Of a DNA stretch of 64,000 nucleotides, positions 32,961 to 45,292 are shown piece by piece. The notes beneath the pieces are model-generated. The model worked only from the letters and a program-made list of their open reading frames with translations, had not been told where the DNA came from and did no database searches. Position numbers and translations under genes: made by a program. The stretch is from Kappaphycus alvarezii (Eukaryota; Rhodophyta; Florideophyceae; Gigartinales; Solieriaceae), in assembly GCA_002205965.3 (NCBI GenBank), contig NADL03000488.1, positions 496,001 through 560,000 on the forward strand. The letters run 5' to 3'. Position 1 is the first letter of the stretch; each line of letters begins with the position of its first letter.

Positions 32961-34432
32961 CAGTTCTATCTTCTGCTTGGTTTTGATATTCAGTATGGCC
33001 CTCCTTCCTTGCGAATGAAATCAAAGTTTACTCAAGAGGAAATTAATTTTCTTTTTTATCAAAGGTTAAAAATATGTGAGGAACCAGTAAAACCAAAATT
33101 TGAAGTCAATGATTGACGTCAAGATCACACAAGTCCTTATATAGGACAGCGTATGTTTAGACTTCGACAGTTTTGCACCTTTATGGATTTATTCTAAGGA
33201 ATAGCGAGCGGTGGCCGTCATAAACCCTTTTTTAATTCAAAATAATTAACTCCACGAATATTTGTTTCTGAATATTAGAATTTTGCCCCATTTCGCAATT
33301 ATATCGGTGATTGTGGTTGTTTGAGAGACACTACCATGCACTGGATTTTCAATGCAAAGCATAAACCATATCTCTAATGCGGTATCTTTTTGCATAGTAT
33401 GCAACAAAAGACTTCTATGGGGATTTTACTAGTTTTATAAAGACTCAGTATCATATTTAAGGCTGCACAAAATTTTTGATAGACCTGTTCTAACGGTGAA
33501 AAAAGTTGTATCTCTAACAACTCAGCCGTTTTAAAGTGCTGGGGCAAGCAAAAGTCCTTTCCATGAAATATTGGATGCTCAAGAAGGCAGTAGAAAGAGC
33601 AATTAGAACTCAAAAGCGTTTACCGAAGCTCTGTTGTCTGTGTACTGTACAGAACCTATCGTGTACTTATATAACATTCACATTTACGATCTATAACTTG
33701 ATTTAACCTCACGTCTACCATTTCCCACGTAGTCTCTGTTTTATCTGTCCCATCCTTTTTCCTGTGCCTTCTGTTAGGATTGCGTTGGAGGGAGAGCCGA
33801 TAGGCCCATCCACAGAAGCACACAGTATAAATTGCCGCTAATTATCATTGGAGTTACAAGAGACATATTACGGTATATGCTACCTTTCAAAGTCTACTTT
33901 GCCTTAGATCTCGAAATAAAGAAAAATACCAGTTTCACCTCAACGAATAAATATTCTCCACTTAAATTCGCAAAATTCTTGTGCTTTCTCAAAAATGCCA
34001 CGGATGCACCCAATCTGCATCTTATCAGTTTTACTATCGCCTCAAAAATGTTCTAAGTAATCAGGCAATCGAAGAAGTTCCGAGCACATGAACGGCTGGG
34101 AAGTGTAGCCCAAATGTAACGCACTTTCGTGCGGTAGATCTTAGGGTAGAAATTATAATGCCTAGCACATTATATTTAAGTTAAACTGAATTCACAGAAA
34201 GAATACAGCACTGTAATCAATTTTGAGCGAATTTCGGAATGATTGGTGTGTGATCAGCGCGGTTTCTCCATTTTCCAGGCGGAACCCGAATATCCTCGAG
34301 TATTATGGGAAGAAAAAATTTCGATCTTTGTGATTTGCATGTGTACCACAGATGGTATGGTTGGGGTTGAGTAGCTTGGATCACTAGATAGTTTGGATCT
34401 AAGAACTAAATATTTTCGCAGACGTTATTTTC
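32961..34432. other. AT-rich stretch, no gene seen
   Basis: About 1.5 kb without a recognisable open frame or domain. It should include the 5' LTR of the old copia element, but no partner sequence was found near 18 kb. A TGTTAGG start-like motif occurs near 33775 without a detectable matching end. Confidence 0.4.
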
Positions 34433-34570
34433 AGAAACGTGGCTGTGAGGGCACTGGAGACGTACGGAAAGGTTCGCGGTGTTTTGATGCAAAGGCACGC
34501 TGCAGCAGCCGTCATGTCCAATGCGGCATGCTTGATGGCTGGCCTGAAGGTAGCATTTAAGGGAGCGTAG
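34433..34570 (+). pseudogene. 3'-end fragment of a restriction-endonuclease-type retroelement
   Basis: 46 codons ending in TAG are homologous to the last residues of the large minus-strand RT protein at 56737-59529: here RNVAVRALETYGKV and QRHAAAAVMSNAACLMAGL, there RNVATRARETYAKV and QRHAAAAVMSNAACLLAGL. Nothing of the RT lies upstream, so this is a 5'-truncated copy, as expected for target-primed reverse transcription that stopped early. Confidence 0.85.
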
Positions 34571-37344
34571 TTCCTTCCCCATTACGCTGTAGGTATACCC
34601 TTTTTGAGTCGATTGCGGTTGTCTGGAAAACCATGGGATAAGTCGGAAATATCTTCCAACAGTAAAACACCCAAACGTTTCCAGCTTTTCAGAAACTAAA
34701 GCATTATATAAAAACTTTTTGTAAAACTTGAAAAGAAATTCAAATGATATTCCGACAATTTAAGTTTGCATATTTTCTTAAGGCCATGATCTCAGGAGCA
34801 TAATAAATTTACAAACTGCTATCATTAATGTCATCAACGTACCCTACCGCCCACTTTTGCGAACTCCTGCAGCCTACACACGATGATACCAACTCAAACA
34901 CCCCATTTGGCATCAAAATGGGAAAAAATGCGTCATATCTCGCTCTTTCCTTTAGTCTCAACGACCCCGCCACATTTGCTTAGGGAAACGTGGATTATTC
35001 TGAAACTGCAAAAAAACTTGCTGTGTTGCTTACTACACTGCACCACAGCTTTCAAACCCGCTTAAAGATTCCCTTTGGACGCCCAAAATCTTAGATCAGT
35101 ACATAAAAGCGGTTTTTGTCGCAAAACTTCTTGAATTTTGCTAAAATAGATCAACGCTTTCATGGACAGAAGTGAGGTCACTTTTCCAAATTTATTGTCC
35201 GACATTAACGTAAGTCCGCCTCAAAAGGCCACCGTAAAATTAATTTCTTCTCGGATACGAGCAAATGTAACATTTTATCGGAAAAATCCCAGATCTTGCA
35301 AAGAACATCTGCTTTGTAAAGTTCGAATGTTCAGACCACGTTCCCTCAAAATCTGGCGGAACATTTTGCCCTATTGGCACAGCTCTACGAGAAATGAAAA
35401 TCAAAATCGGCCGAGAAGGTATTCAGTATTAGTGGAAGCGTGTTTGATATGCAGCTCTTGTTGTGTAAGGTCAGCAAGGGTATCGTAGTATAATAAATTG
35501 TTCAACTCGGTCAGCTTGAGATGTGTGTTTGACGTCGACAGTGGTAAACGCATACAAATTGTTTCCGCAGATTTCCCGGCACGGATGACTGTTTTATGCT
35601 ACGCTGCAACGAAAGGAGTCGAAGTGGAAGAAAATGCAAGACGGAACTACTGAAAATACCGCCTTCTACTTGTTCTGTAATGCAAAGTTGACCAACTGTA
35701 ACTATGCTGGAGTAGATAAGTTTCCCTTTTTTGAGTAGGCAGCACTGTTTTTCGAAGAAAAACTGGCGTTTTAAACGAAAAAAGAATACATTTTATTGAA
35801 ATTAAATGACCACGGTGCGCATAACCTTTATTCAGTCTATAGCCCTGGCACTATTTAAGCGGCAGTTTTCCTTGATAAATCGCTTTCAATTCGACCCCGT
35901 TGCCCGTTCAGTCATCGACACTGTCACACCACTCCACGGTCTCCTACTCGAGCATCAAAACTCGCTTCTTTTGAGTCTCCGTGGTCGACGGCCATCATTT
36001 TGCCTCAATAACTTCCACCATCGCTTCTTCGCCACTGGCGCACGCCTATAGTTGTACATCGTTACATTTATGTGAGCATCTCCGAATACAGTACGAACTT
36101 GACCTCGTTCTTCCCTATCCATGTCGTAACATCGCTTCCATTTCCGGCACGAAATCGACGGTCCTTTAGATCTCGAAATTAGATCATAAATATATCACCC
36201 TTCGAAAAAGCTAGGGCATCGAAAGCCCGTTACACTATAACGCCCTTATGACCTACATAGTCAAATAAATTTCGCTATTCAAAGCGATACTGTTCTCAAT
36301 CCCATCTTTCCGAAACTTTTCTCCAGTTTCGATCCTGCGCATTTGCATCCCTAGCATGGAATATTCACTACATACTCAGATGAAACAAGTGCATGTGGGA
36401 AATAAGCCTTACTCGGGAGCATCAATGCTCTCACAAAGCGATCCTGGACGAAACGATAGAAAATTGACAATGTCAGATACTCCGAAGTTTTGCAGATCTA
36501 CATATCGAAGGGATCCAATTGATTATCCGCCTATGCATACAAAAGCCAAAATAAATCTACGAAAAGACAATAAACTGACAAATAAAATAGATATTAGCTC
36601 AATTATTGTGGATCGGTTGAACAGCTCAATCGGGCATCCTCTGCGACGCATCGGTATTCATGTGAAGCAAACAGTGCTCAGATGAAATCCCAAGTCTCTT
36701 TCAAGAGAACAGTAGGCATATCAAATCTCATCAATTTATCATAAATCCATCGCAGCTCAAACAAGTAGAACAAAGTCTGCACTTTTTCACGGGCTTCTTC
36801 GATTCCCTCCAAACACTAGCCGAAAATCATCAAGTATGATACATTACCGTAATGCATGATTCATCTAAGGCTTTTTCACCGATGGATCTCGGATACACCA
36901 CACAGTATCTGTTGCGGGTCAAGGTACACTGAACTTTCTTCCTTCGCATATGGTGAAAACCTCATTATATTTTAACATGGCCGCTCGAGATGCCCTTCCT
37001 GGAGGGATATCAATTCCCATCCACACGAACTCGAGCTGTGTCCATAAAGTCTGCTACAGCTTTAGTGACCCTCCTGTCCTCTAAAGTGAGCCATGTTTCA
37101 TGTTTAATCGAATCTAAAAAAGCACATGGCCCTTACTGAAATCAGCAGAGTCAATGACATCGATAACTCCATCGAAACCTTTACAGAGCTCATATACGGA
37201 AAAAGACCAAATCTGACCCCTCCTAATGGAATTTATTTCCGAACCTTGGTAGTACCAGTCCTCGAATGCGCCACTAGTGATAATCTCTGCATAACACATC
37301 GAAATAATATCCAATATAAGACCCTAACCTGACCTCACCAGTCT
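34571..37344. other. AT-rich stretch, no gene seen
   Basis: No open frame with a recognisable domain. Near 37050-37100 the minus strand reads EDRRVTKAVADFMDTARV, a possible degraded gypsy integrase echo that would fit the gypsy relic immediately to the right. The rest shows no structure I can name. Confidence 0.4.
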
Positions 37345-38420
37345 CGCTTATGGAAAATAAACTCGAAACATCCTAAGAGCAAAGATAACGACGAGGGCTT
37401 CCCTTTTGTAGGCGGAATTATTCCGTCCTGCCGTACGTATTGCGTATTTTACGGGATGAATCTTGCTGATTTCTTTCTTTTTACGAGAAAACAGCTTTAA
37501 GAGAGACACTCGAAGCGTCCTTTTACAAAATAAAGGGGGCTCGAAGTCCGGAAAACCTACTAAAGGCGAGATGTAACCCTTTCCTTGAGAGTCTCGAATG
37601 CCATGGTAATTTCATCTGCAAATTCAAGCTTCCAGTTTCCATAAAGGCAAGCGTGGGGATCGGTAGATATACAGGCAAAAGGTTTGGTGAAACGGGGCCG
37701 GTACTCCCCAATTCCAAGAAATCCGCGCAACGCATTTTTATTCGTAGTAAATGGTGCTTCGTTTATGGCCTTGAACTTTTCGTCATCGAAGTGCACTCCG
37801 TTGTTATATATGCGGTGCACAAGCAGCTTGAACATCGGGCTGGAGAAATCGCAATTCTCTTGAGTTTCAGGCCAGCCTCTTCTATGGCTTCGAATACGAA
37901 AGCTAATATCCGATGTGCTCCTCGACAAAGTTGGATAATACAACTATTTCATCCAAGGAAACACTGGCAACAGAAATATAGTGCAAGAAGTAGTACCTAA
38001 TGCGCTGAAATGTAGAGGGCGCATTCAATAGACCAAATAATATCATTTCGACCTTGAAGGTATCCGAATGGCTGACGAAGTTCGTAATATTATTGCAATC
38101 TTCACTCAAGTGGATCTGCAATAACCATTAAATAGATTTATGATGGTGAAGATGGAGCTAACCTTTAGCTATTCGAGTATTTGTTATACCTTGGGAATCC
38201 TCTAGCAGTCGGCCTCTATTTATCGGGTAAGAGTTGAGTAGTCTACAGATAAGCGGTGTATTCAATCCCTCTTGGTAAAACTTGCAACGAGAAATGGCCA
38301 GTTGGAAGACGCAGGGGTAATTATACCAGCTTTCAACAGATTTTCGATTTCCTGACGGGAGATCTCTTTGTGCGAGACGAAATTCGGCGACTCCTGAGGT
38401 AGATCGTAGTACTATCCCTT
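37345..38420 (-). mobile_element. Gypsy pol relic (gypsy 3), minus strand
   Basis: Reading leftward: an RT N-terminal echo near 38400-38230 (KAGIITPASSNWPF), then FGLLNAPSTFQR and VSLDEIVVLSNFVEEHIGY at 37903-38121 (YxDD region decayed to SLDE), then NGVHFDDEKFKAINEAPF and LRGFLGIGEYRPRF at 37560-37943, and an RNase H piece (AYKREALVVIFALRMFRVYF) near 37345-37410. Numerous stops and frame changes make this an ancient relic with no LTRs seen. Confidence 0.78.
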
Positions 38421-40824
38421 ATTTTGAGAATTTTTTTCTTCTCAAGAACGGATGAAGATCGGAGCTCTTCTATAATCCAAGCGAAACTTCCTGTGTCGTG
38501 GAGCAAGCCATTGGTCTCTACCTGCGTTTTTCTTGAAAGAGAGCGAATCGAGCCCCAAGCAGTAACGTATTTCTTTCTTTTCTCATTCTTCTGTGGAATC
38601 TTCTTCACTGGTCTGCTCTCCAATCCTTCACGCAGGTTTACTTCGGCGAGTATTCAGGGCCCGTTCTCCTTCCGATGTTCCGACGATTACAGACCACCAA
38701 AGTTAGAATCGGATATAAATTCCTCGCTGAGGATCTTGATTTCATCGCCGTCGACTAGCTTCTTTTTGGTAGATTTATTGTCCAAATAGAGCTGGAGTAC
38801 TATTTCCTCTGAACCAGTGTGCAGGTACAAGCTCTGAGATCAAAAATTCATGTTCGCACGCATAGAGGGGAGCGTCATAAGAACGATGATGAGATCTGAC
38901 GGAGAAATCTTGACAACGGTAAGTCCAATTTGACGGATTGGTCTTCAAATGTCGTCGGAACCTTCAGCAGAGAGCCAGCCAGCGCATGAAGAGCTATCAC
39001 CATTCGGAACGTCAATTTTCGTTGGTGGATAGCTCGGCAAAAGATGCAAAAGTAGGGATAAATCGGCCGAAATTACATCACGTACGGCTACATAATCCAG
39101 TAGCGCTCATATTTCGGCACTTTGAGCTAAATCAACCGCAATAAACATAGGCCGAAATTCGAAACGACTGCTACATGGTAAATAGAATGTTTCCAAGCAA
39201 GAGAAGCACAACATTAGTAGCTACTTCACAATATCCACGAAAAAGAAGGTCAAACGCCAAACCACAATTTATGCCTGCAAGCTCAGGGAAATCATCTCAT
39301 AAACCGACTTACTCCCGCAGATTATTTGAGTTCTTCTTTCTGCGCTTTCGATTTCTTTTACAACGTTTAAAGATCCTCATACATAGCTTCAACTTTATTC
39401 TAGATGTTTCTAGAACAGATGTACGGAAGAAATAACAGCTTGAGCCTCCAACCAAAAATTAGGGGGAGATTAATTACTCTATGGCCGAATCCATCACTCC
39501 AGCCAGCTCCATTCAGTTCATTTAACGGAAAAAGAGATCTTTTCTCTTTCAGAATTCACTTGGGTTTAACATGGCAGTACAGTACAATATCTGTATAGCA
39601 TGCAGTATTGTGGAGTGAATTTGACATTTCTTCATTGAGTACTTAGCTAGGTACAGAAAAATATGGGTAGTTTAATATTTGGAAAGTACAGCCCTTTCAT
39701 ATATTTTCACCGCTCGTCCCGAGTACTAATGTATTCGGAAGAAATTTTGTCAAAAATTCGGTAAACAGATTACGATTTACGTGAATAAAATTGCTAAGCA
39801 CATACAAAATACTTGTCGTTAATTTTGGCCCATTTGAGAGCATACATCGAGAACAGCATCAGGCATTCTCAATTCAAGTATATAATGCTTTATAAATAAA
39901 ACTTCTCCGAAACTATATAGCCTAAGCTCATGAAATTTTGTGAATTTGAATCAATGGTCAACGAGATAGCTTTCGCACGCATCGAGTCATTCTGCTCGCA
40001 ACAGAAAATTGTCCACATCCTTAGACGAACCCTTCGAAATCATGTCGCGTACTATCTCTGTCATGCAAAACCCATTCGTTCATCAAAAGAAGCTCATTAT
40101 GAAGCAATAAAGTAGATCGGGAGGCAAAAAGGTATTAAATTGGTGCAATCTGCACTCCTAGGCTGGGTAAAAGAGACTTTTTGCCTATAAAAAGGTGCCG
40201 AAACGGTTAATATAAAGTCGCATTGCGAGTAATGAGTCCGATCTAAAGCACGGAGACAAGAAATCGTAACGAAACCACTCTGCTGCCGCCCCGCGCCTCG
40301 ATTCTGACCCCGTCGAGTAGGTGGGCGAGCAATTCAATAATTTCTCGCTGTCAAAAGCGAGATGTTGGTCATAAAAGCGCTATAGGTTCCCAAACACACC
40401 GAAAAGCTTCAGAGACAAGGCGTAATAAAAAATGGAGTTCTCAAATAGCAGCATGCAGCTCTTTAAGAAACAAAAGAGCTTACGTTCCCGATATTTTCAC
40501 TGCTAGGCGCTCAGCGTCGGCTTCGACGCAAGCCGGGCAGAATTTCAGCCCTGCTTCCAATTTTTGCGCCGTAAGCCAGGAATGATGTAAACATGCAGAT
40601 TATTCAGGCTTTTCAATTCACAGTCACAGACTAGGTTACTTTTTAACGAAAAGGTCTCGAGCTTCATGAAGTAAATGGTGCGTTTGATCCTTCTGGCTAA
40701 TTAAAACATCAGAAGATCCGAAAAAAACGCGTTCATAACTATAGAAAATTACGGGCAGCCGCAACCACTTACTCGTTAATTCGGAAAAGAGCTTGTTATG
40801 TACTAAAACTTCAACAGAAAGGTG
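38421..40824. other. AT-rich stretch, no gene seen
   Basis: Short open frames only, none with a family resemblance. Part of 38430-38790 may be the upstream gag/protease end of the gypsy relic, but no motif confirms this. A GTACAGTAC copy lies near 39582. Confidence 0.4.
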
Positions 40825-41160
40825 CATGAGGGGGCGGAGACGGGGTTGCTGGGGTGGCCACCGGGGCCCGCGGGCTGGTCCCCAGACGCAGTGTACAGGC
40901 GTCTGCCTCGTCGAGGAAGTAATGATTGTTCCGTAGCTGTGCAGCCCTGTCAGTCCGTCGGCAAGTTTTTTCGTCCGGGGTTTTCTTCGTCGTGGTTGTC
41001 ATCTTCTGTAAGTGGTCATGCTTACACTGGAAGTTTTTCAAGTTGTCTGGATCTCGTATTTAGATGGTGGAATTTTCTTCTGGTTCCCCCTTTTTCTTTG
41101 TTGGAGTGGGTGATGGTTCAGCCGTCGCCTAGAGATGCGCTCATCCTTCTGGTGTAACCC
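40825..41160. other. GC-rich island of unknown origin
   Basis: A sharply bounded GC-rich block in an AT-rich neighbourhood. The plus strand is open for about 111 codons and the minus strand partly open too, with no recognised domain. It is probably a fragment of some mobile element or a short host exon. Confidence 0.3.
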
Positions 41161-41346
41161 TCTCCCTGTATGGTTCAGATTTTTGAACACATTAAAAGAT
41201 TCCCCCCGTGCTAGGCCCATACTGAAGAACGTATGCTAGCAGCCAGCAAGCGCTTATCAAGGGTTTACTGTATCTAGAATGTATCATACTGTACAGTACT
41301 GTACAACGACTGACCAATTATTGCACAGTACAGTACAGTACAGTAC

Positions 41347-41590
41347 TGTTAGAGTTCAATTAGTACGTGGCATGTACATGTGTGTTACCAGCGAAGTGCA
41401 GTAACACGTACAGTAGTATTCTGTCAGCAACGTACCTAGTTTGCATTTGGTTTGCATTTGGTTTGCATTTAGTGCCCCTCTGCGGTCTACATAAAGTGCC
41501 CCCGACCTGGTCTTCAGGTCCAGAGAGGCATCAGTGTTCGTGTGACAAGCAACCTGATCCGTGCTTTACAGCTTCATCAGTAAGCTGTAA
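41347..41590 (+). repeat. Promoter-bearing dispersed repeat, uninterrupted copy
   Basis: About 245 bp starting TGTTAGAGTTCAATTAG, containing three 11-bp tandem units of GTTTGCATTTG and an ACATAAAGTGCCCC box (TATATAAAGTGCCCC in the other copy), and ending near GCTTCATCAGTAAGCTGTA. The left third recurs at 56352-56425 and the rest at 59659-59830, separated there by a retroelement. Size, TGTTA start and TATA-like box suggest an LTR, possibly the 5' LTR of the gypsy element that follows, but no 3' partner near 48.4 kb was found. Confidence 0.7.
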
Positions 41591-41959
41591 TATAAAATCG
41601 ATTTTACTAGCACGACTACCCGAGCTAGTCATTACGAGGGTGCAGTCAATGTACGAGAGTCTTCAGAATCTGGGACGGCATCCAACGTCCGAGGCAAGGC
41701 CAGCCTTATTAGAAGAAACCATCTTCTTGGTGCGTCCGTGAAGGGCACTTTTCGTATTCAAGGGATCTATACTTCTCGTAGTCACGTTAAAAAAGGGCTT
41801 TAAGCTGATAATAAGGGAGGGGACTTCCGGAAAGAAGTTTGTGCGCACGAGGCGATCATTCGCCAGCTCAAGAGGAGACGTCCTCGGAAAATGTCCAAGT
41901 CAGAGCCAGGGTCGCACTCTGCTGACTGAGAAGGTCAAGTTTCGCCTAAAGAAAGAAGC

Positions 41960-42604
41960 ATGGTTCGCCATGGAACAAGAGCGAACCCAAATTCAGAAAT
42001 GCCGGACCAAGGTCAGGAAGGTGCTAAGCTTCAGCCAGGAGATTTGATTCCTCAAGACTCGGTTATGCATCAAGAAGAGGTGGAAATCAAAGGCGAAGAC
42101 ACGCCACAAGACAGTCAGTGCACTGTTGAGGTAATTGAGGAATTCCGTGGGGCGGTCAATGGCATTTCGACCGTAATGAAGGAGATAGTTCAGCTTACCA
42201 GTAAGTTCGAACAGATAAAAGGGCTTCAGAGGAGTCAGTATGCGGAAGCCAACGCAGAAGAGGCCCATATGGAGATAGCAGCCGAAGAAGATGAAGACAG
42301 GATTGATTCGAAGAAGGATTCCCGCAGCACCTATTCTGTACACGTAGCCCACAAAATATTCAAAAGCTCTCTCGAAAACTCTCGTTGTCGTAAGGCCGGA
42401 GACGGCTCTTTCTTCGATGCCAAAAGAACATGGTATCGCCTGTTGAAGGACTTTCCAATTCAGGAGAGTGACGAGAGGCGCCTTCTGCCTTGTGCGTTCG
42501 ATTTAGCCAGAGTCTTCGAGAGTGTGGCGAGTGTACAGTGGAATGCCAACACCGATGAGCTCTGGGACCACTTGGAGACTAGGCTGTGCAACAAAGCGCA
42601 GCTA
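41960..42604 (+). pseudogene. gypsy 2 gag, 5' part
   Basis: Open from ATG 41960 to the transposon insertion. Acidic N-terminus, then a capsid-like helical region (FFDAKRTWYRLLKDFPIQES, RRLLPCAFDLARVF, DELWDHLETRLCNKAQL). The reading frame passes through the TA target (42603-42604) and continues on the other side of the transposon at 45293 in the same frame: AQL joins SALHDKFFNMKW. Confidence 0.82.
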
Positions 42605-42631
42605 CCTTCCAGAAAGGCTAATTCTCGGACA
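42605..42631 (+). repeat. Left terminal inverted repeat of the pogo-like element
   Basis: Starts CCTTCCAGAAAGGCTAATT and continues to GGACA. It pairs with 45266-45292 in inverted orientation with two mismatches. A TA precedes it. Confidence 0.92.
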
Positions 42632-42835
42632 CATAGTGAAGAAATAAAAATAAAAATAGGAAGGCCAGGCCAACGTTTGAAACAAACGTCACACGTGATC
42701 GAGCATCAGATTTTACATCACAGAGGGTCATAGGAATAGTTGTAGAGTTAAAATGAGCTCAAAAAATTCTGGACAGCATCTAGTCTGCCCAAGGGGGTAT
42801 CCAATGCATGAGAGGGTTTAATTTCGGACAGAAAA

Positions 42836-45003
42836 TCAAGGTGCTGGCAAGGAACAAACGAGGTCGTTCACTATCTCCGCCGCTACTTTGAACGACCTAA
42901 CTCGCGGAAAACGCTGTGTACGCCTTTCGTGAGAGCCACTATTGTAGCCATCATGGCTACCAGACATATATGTCTTGTAAACCTCCACCGAGACCTTGGC
43001 CAAGCTCTCAATCTCAGAACGTCTTCTCGCACGATCCTTCTTCATCTGCTCTACTCTTCGTCGCTTTGCCTCTCTCTCGGCGGACTTTTGTTCCTTCCTC
43101 ATTGCGTCCTCCATGCATTTACGACGCTTCCGTGCCTGTTGCTCCAATCTACGGCTAATCTGTGCTTGTTGCTTCCGTTTCTCCTCCTCCTCTCGCAGTG
43201 TCGATCTTCTCGCTCTCTCTACTTGCCGCTGCTGCTGCCTCTTGCGTTCCGCTTCTATTCGGGCAAGCCGAGCTTGTTGCTCTTTAAGCTTCGCCTGCTC
43301 TTTCTCTTGTTGTTGTTGAAGTTCCTCCGCCTCCTTTTGTCTACGTCGAGCCAACATGTCACCCATCGTCACACATTCCGCCGCCGCTCCGCTTTCTAAG
43401 ACAGTTCTACCGGTTCGGGTCCTGTTTCCTGCGTCAGGGCCTTTGTTACTAGAAACCTTCGTGCTGTCTTCTGTAAGAATGTCGTTGACTGTTTCAGCAT
43501 TTCTTATCAGCAAAGTCAGCTTCTGAATTGCTCGCGATGGTCCATGGGTTGCGTTCAAAATTTTCACAGCCTCATTATACGTTTCTTTGTGACTGTGTCG
43601 AAGACATACCGTTCGTAAACGAGATGATACAGTTGCCTCACCAAGTCGCTCCGTTTCTTTCTCCACTAATGTTTGCGGTATGGATTTCAGAGGCCGGAAC
43701 CGCGACGGGAAAGATGGGTCGAAGGGAAATACTCCTATCTTGCGAAACGATGTACGAATGTCAGAAATGGTGATGTTCAGAAAAGCATACACACCACAGG
43801 CAAGATTAACGCCAACTTGTCGAAGGTCAATATTTGACCTCTTCTGCAGACCGTCACGAAAACGTTTCAATGACTTTTTGAACCCGCGGTTAACATTCTG
43901 GTCGCATGGTTGTAAGAAATAGGAGGTGTTAGCGGGGCTAACGACAGCTTCACAATTATTTTTTTGACATTGCTCAATCCACTCGGTTCCGTTTCTCGAA
44001 CTGTGACCGCAAGGGTCAAAACGTAGCCCATGTCTTCTGGAACGAACTTACGAACCTCGTTGTTTATATGGGTCATAAGCGCTGGAAGCACTGACATTTC
44101 CATAGATCCATTCTCCGTCATCTTGATAGCTGCGTCCTCCGGAAACCATCCATCTCTAAAGTTGTCACAAATAGAACTTCTCTCTTCTTTCCCTTTCCTT
44201 GTGTCAACAAACGCTTCAACCCAGTCAGTCATTACTTTTTGACCGGCAACAATGAAAAATGGAGCCGTCTTTCTACCTGATGCTGAAACAGCAACAGCTG
44301 CTGTTATATGCTTATTGGGGCCGTTGACGGATGATGTTGACTTATATGGCCCGTGATGTCCAGAGGAGGAGCAATATGCCTTCTTGAAAGTTGAATCTGT
44401 AGCATCTACAGCTGTCTCATCCATGTTCCAAACACGGTCAGGGTCGCCTAAAATACCAGGATGTTTATCCTCTCTGCTCTGAAGAACCGTGAAGAAGGAC
44501 TGCACATGCTCTCTATTCTCTGCTCGCAGTTTTGCAGATTCCTTGTTTTCCACTTTCCTGTAAGTTATTTCACGATGCCGTGATCGAAAAGCACGAACAG
44601 CCTCATCGCTAGGAATACCACTAGCCCAGCCTTTCCGTCCATCGCCTGCAATCCTTGCCATAATGCGTTTTAAATCTTCGTTAGTCATCGCAAACCCTCT
44701 TGATGCTGCAAAACGTATACGTGTTACAATCAATCCCTCTTCCTCCTCTGTGAGTACAGTATGTTTCCCAACTCGAATGCATTGCACTAAACGTTCAATG
44801 TCGACATGATCATTCCTGCGACATAACTCTTTCAATTCTCCAACCGTGGATTTCGGAACACCAGTAGCAGCTGATATTTTTCGCAGCGTCAATTGAGTTG
44901 TCCTAAGCAGTTCAACTGCCATGCGGCGCGCTTCGCTACGTTTAGTTAGTATGTCGTTGGTTCTTTTTCGGTTTTTTGCTAGACGTTGCATTGACGGAGG
45001 CAT
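42836..45003 (-). pseudogene. pogo-like DDE transposase with one frame change
   Basis: ATG at 45003. The N-terminal helix-turn-helix (LRKISAATGVPKSTVGELKE) is followed by a CENP-B-like second DNA-binding region (GIPSDEAVRAFRSRHREI). The catalytic core has Asp 1 in VWNMDETAVD, Asp 2 in DPCGHSS (in the shifted frame near 43995-44015) and Asp 3 in LQPCDQNVNRGFKKS, giving a DDD-type triad. The frame changes once near 44010. The C-terminal part (from 43870) carries a long Gln/Glu/Arg coiled coil (QQQQEKEQAKLKEQQARLAR, REEEEKRKQQAQISRRLEQQ). Total about 720 residues, longer than typical pogo transposases (about 500) because of the coiled coil. With a single break the gene may have been active recently. 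Confidence 0.88.
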
Positions 45004-45265
45004 TTTGCCGAAAGAGACAAGAACTAAACGAATGTTATTGCCGCCATAATTCCTGGCCGTTGTTTATTTTGCTTTTGTCTCCTGTTTCGGTGTGTTTTGG
45101 CGCCATCACGCATCAAACCGGTATTGTATAATCTACCAGTTGTGAGTATACGATTGTCGCTATACTAATGGCTACTCAGAGGAACCCATTGGTCATCATA
45201 CGATGGTCTTAACGGCCATTGAAGAAGGAGGAACACTAAGTCAAGTTTGTCCGAAAAAAGACCCA

Positions 45266-45292
45266 TGTCCAAAAATTAGCCTTTCTGGAAGG
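45266..45292 (-). repeat. Right terminal inverted repeat of the pogo-like element
   Basis: The reverse complement starts CCTTCCAGAAAGGCTAATT and continues to GGACA, matching the left end. A TA follows it. Confidence 0.92.

Larger units (their letters stand above)
42605..45292 (-). mobile_element. pogo-like (Tc1/mariner superfamily) DNA transposon, 2688 bp
   Basis: Terminal inverted repeats of about 27 bp begin CCTTCCAGAAAGGCTAATT at 42605 and as its reverse complement ending at 45292 (about 25 of 27 positions match). It is flanked by TA on both sides (42603-42604 and 45293-45294), the standard Tc1/mariner/pogo target duplication. It contains one minus-strand transposase gene and is inserted into the gag of gypsy 2. 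Excision of the element with one TA restores the gag frame exactly. Confidence 0.95.

Noticed and set aside
33773..33850. TGTTAGG start as an LTR boundary
   Set aside because: No second copy of the following sequence and no matching CA end were found in the window.
42916..43399. Leucine/serine-rich plus-strand frames
   Set aside because: Antisense of the Gln/Glu/Arg coiled coil of the transposase.
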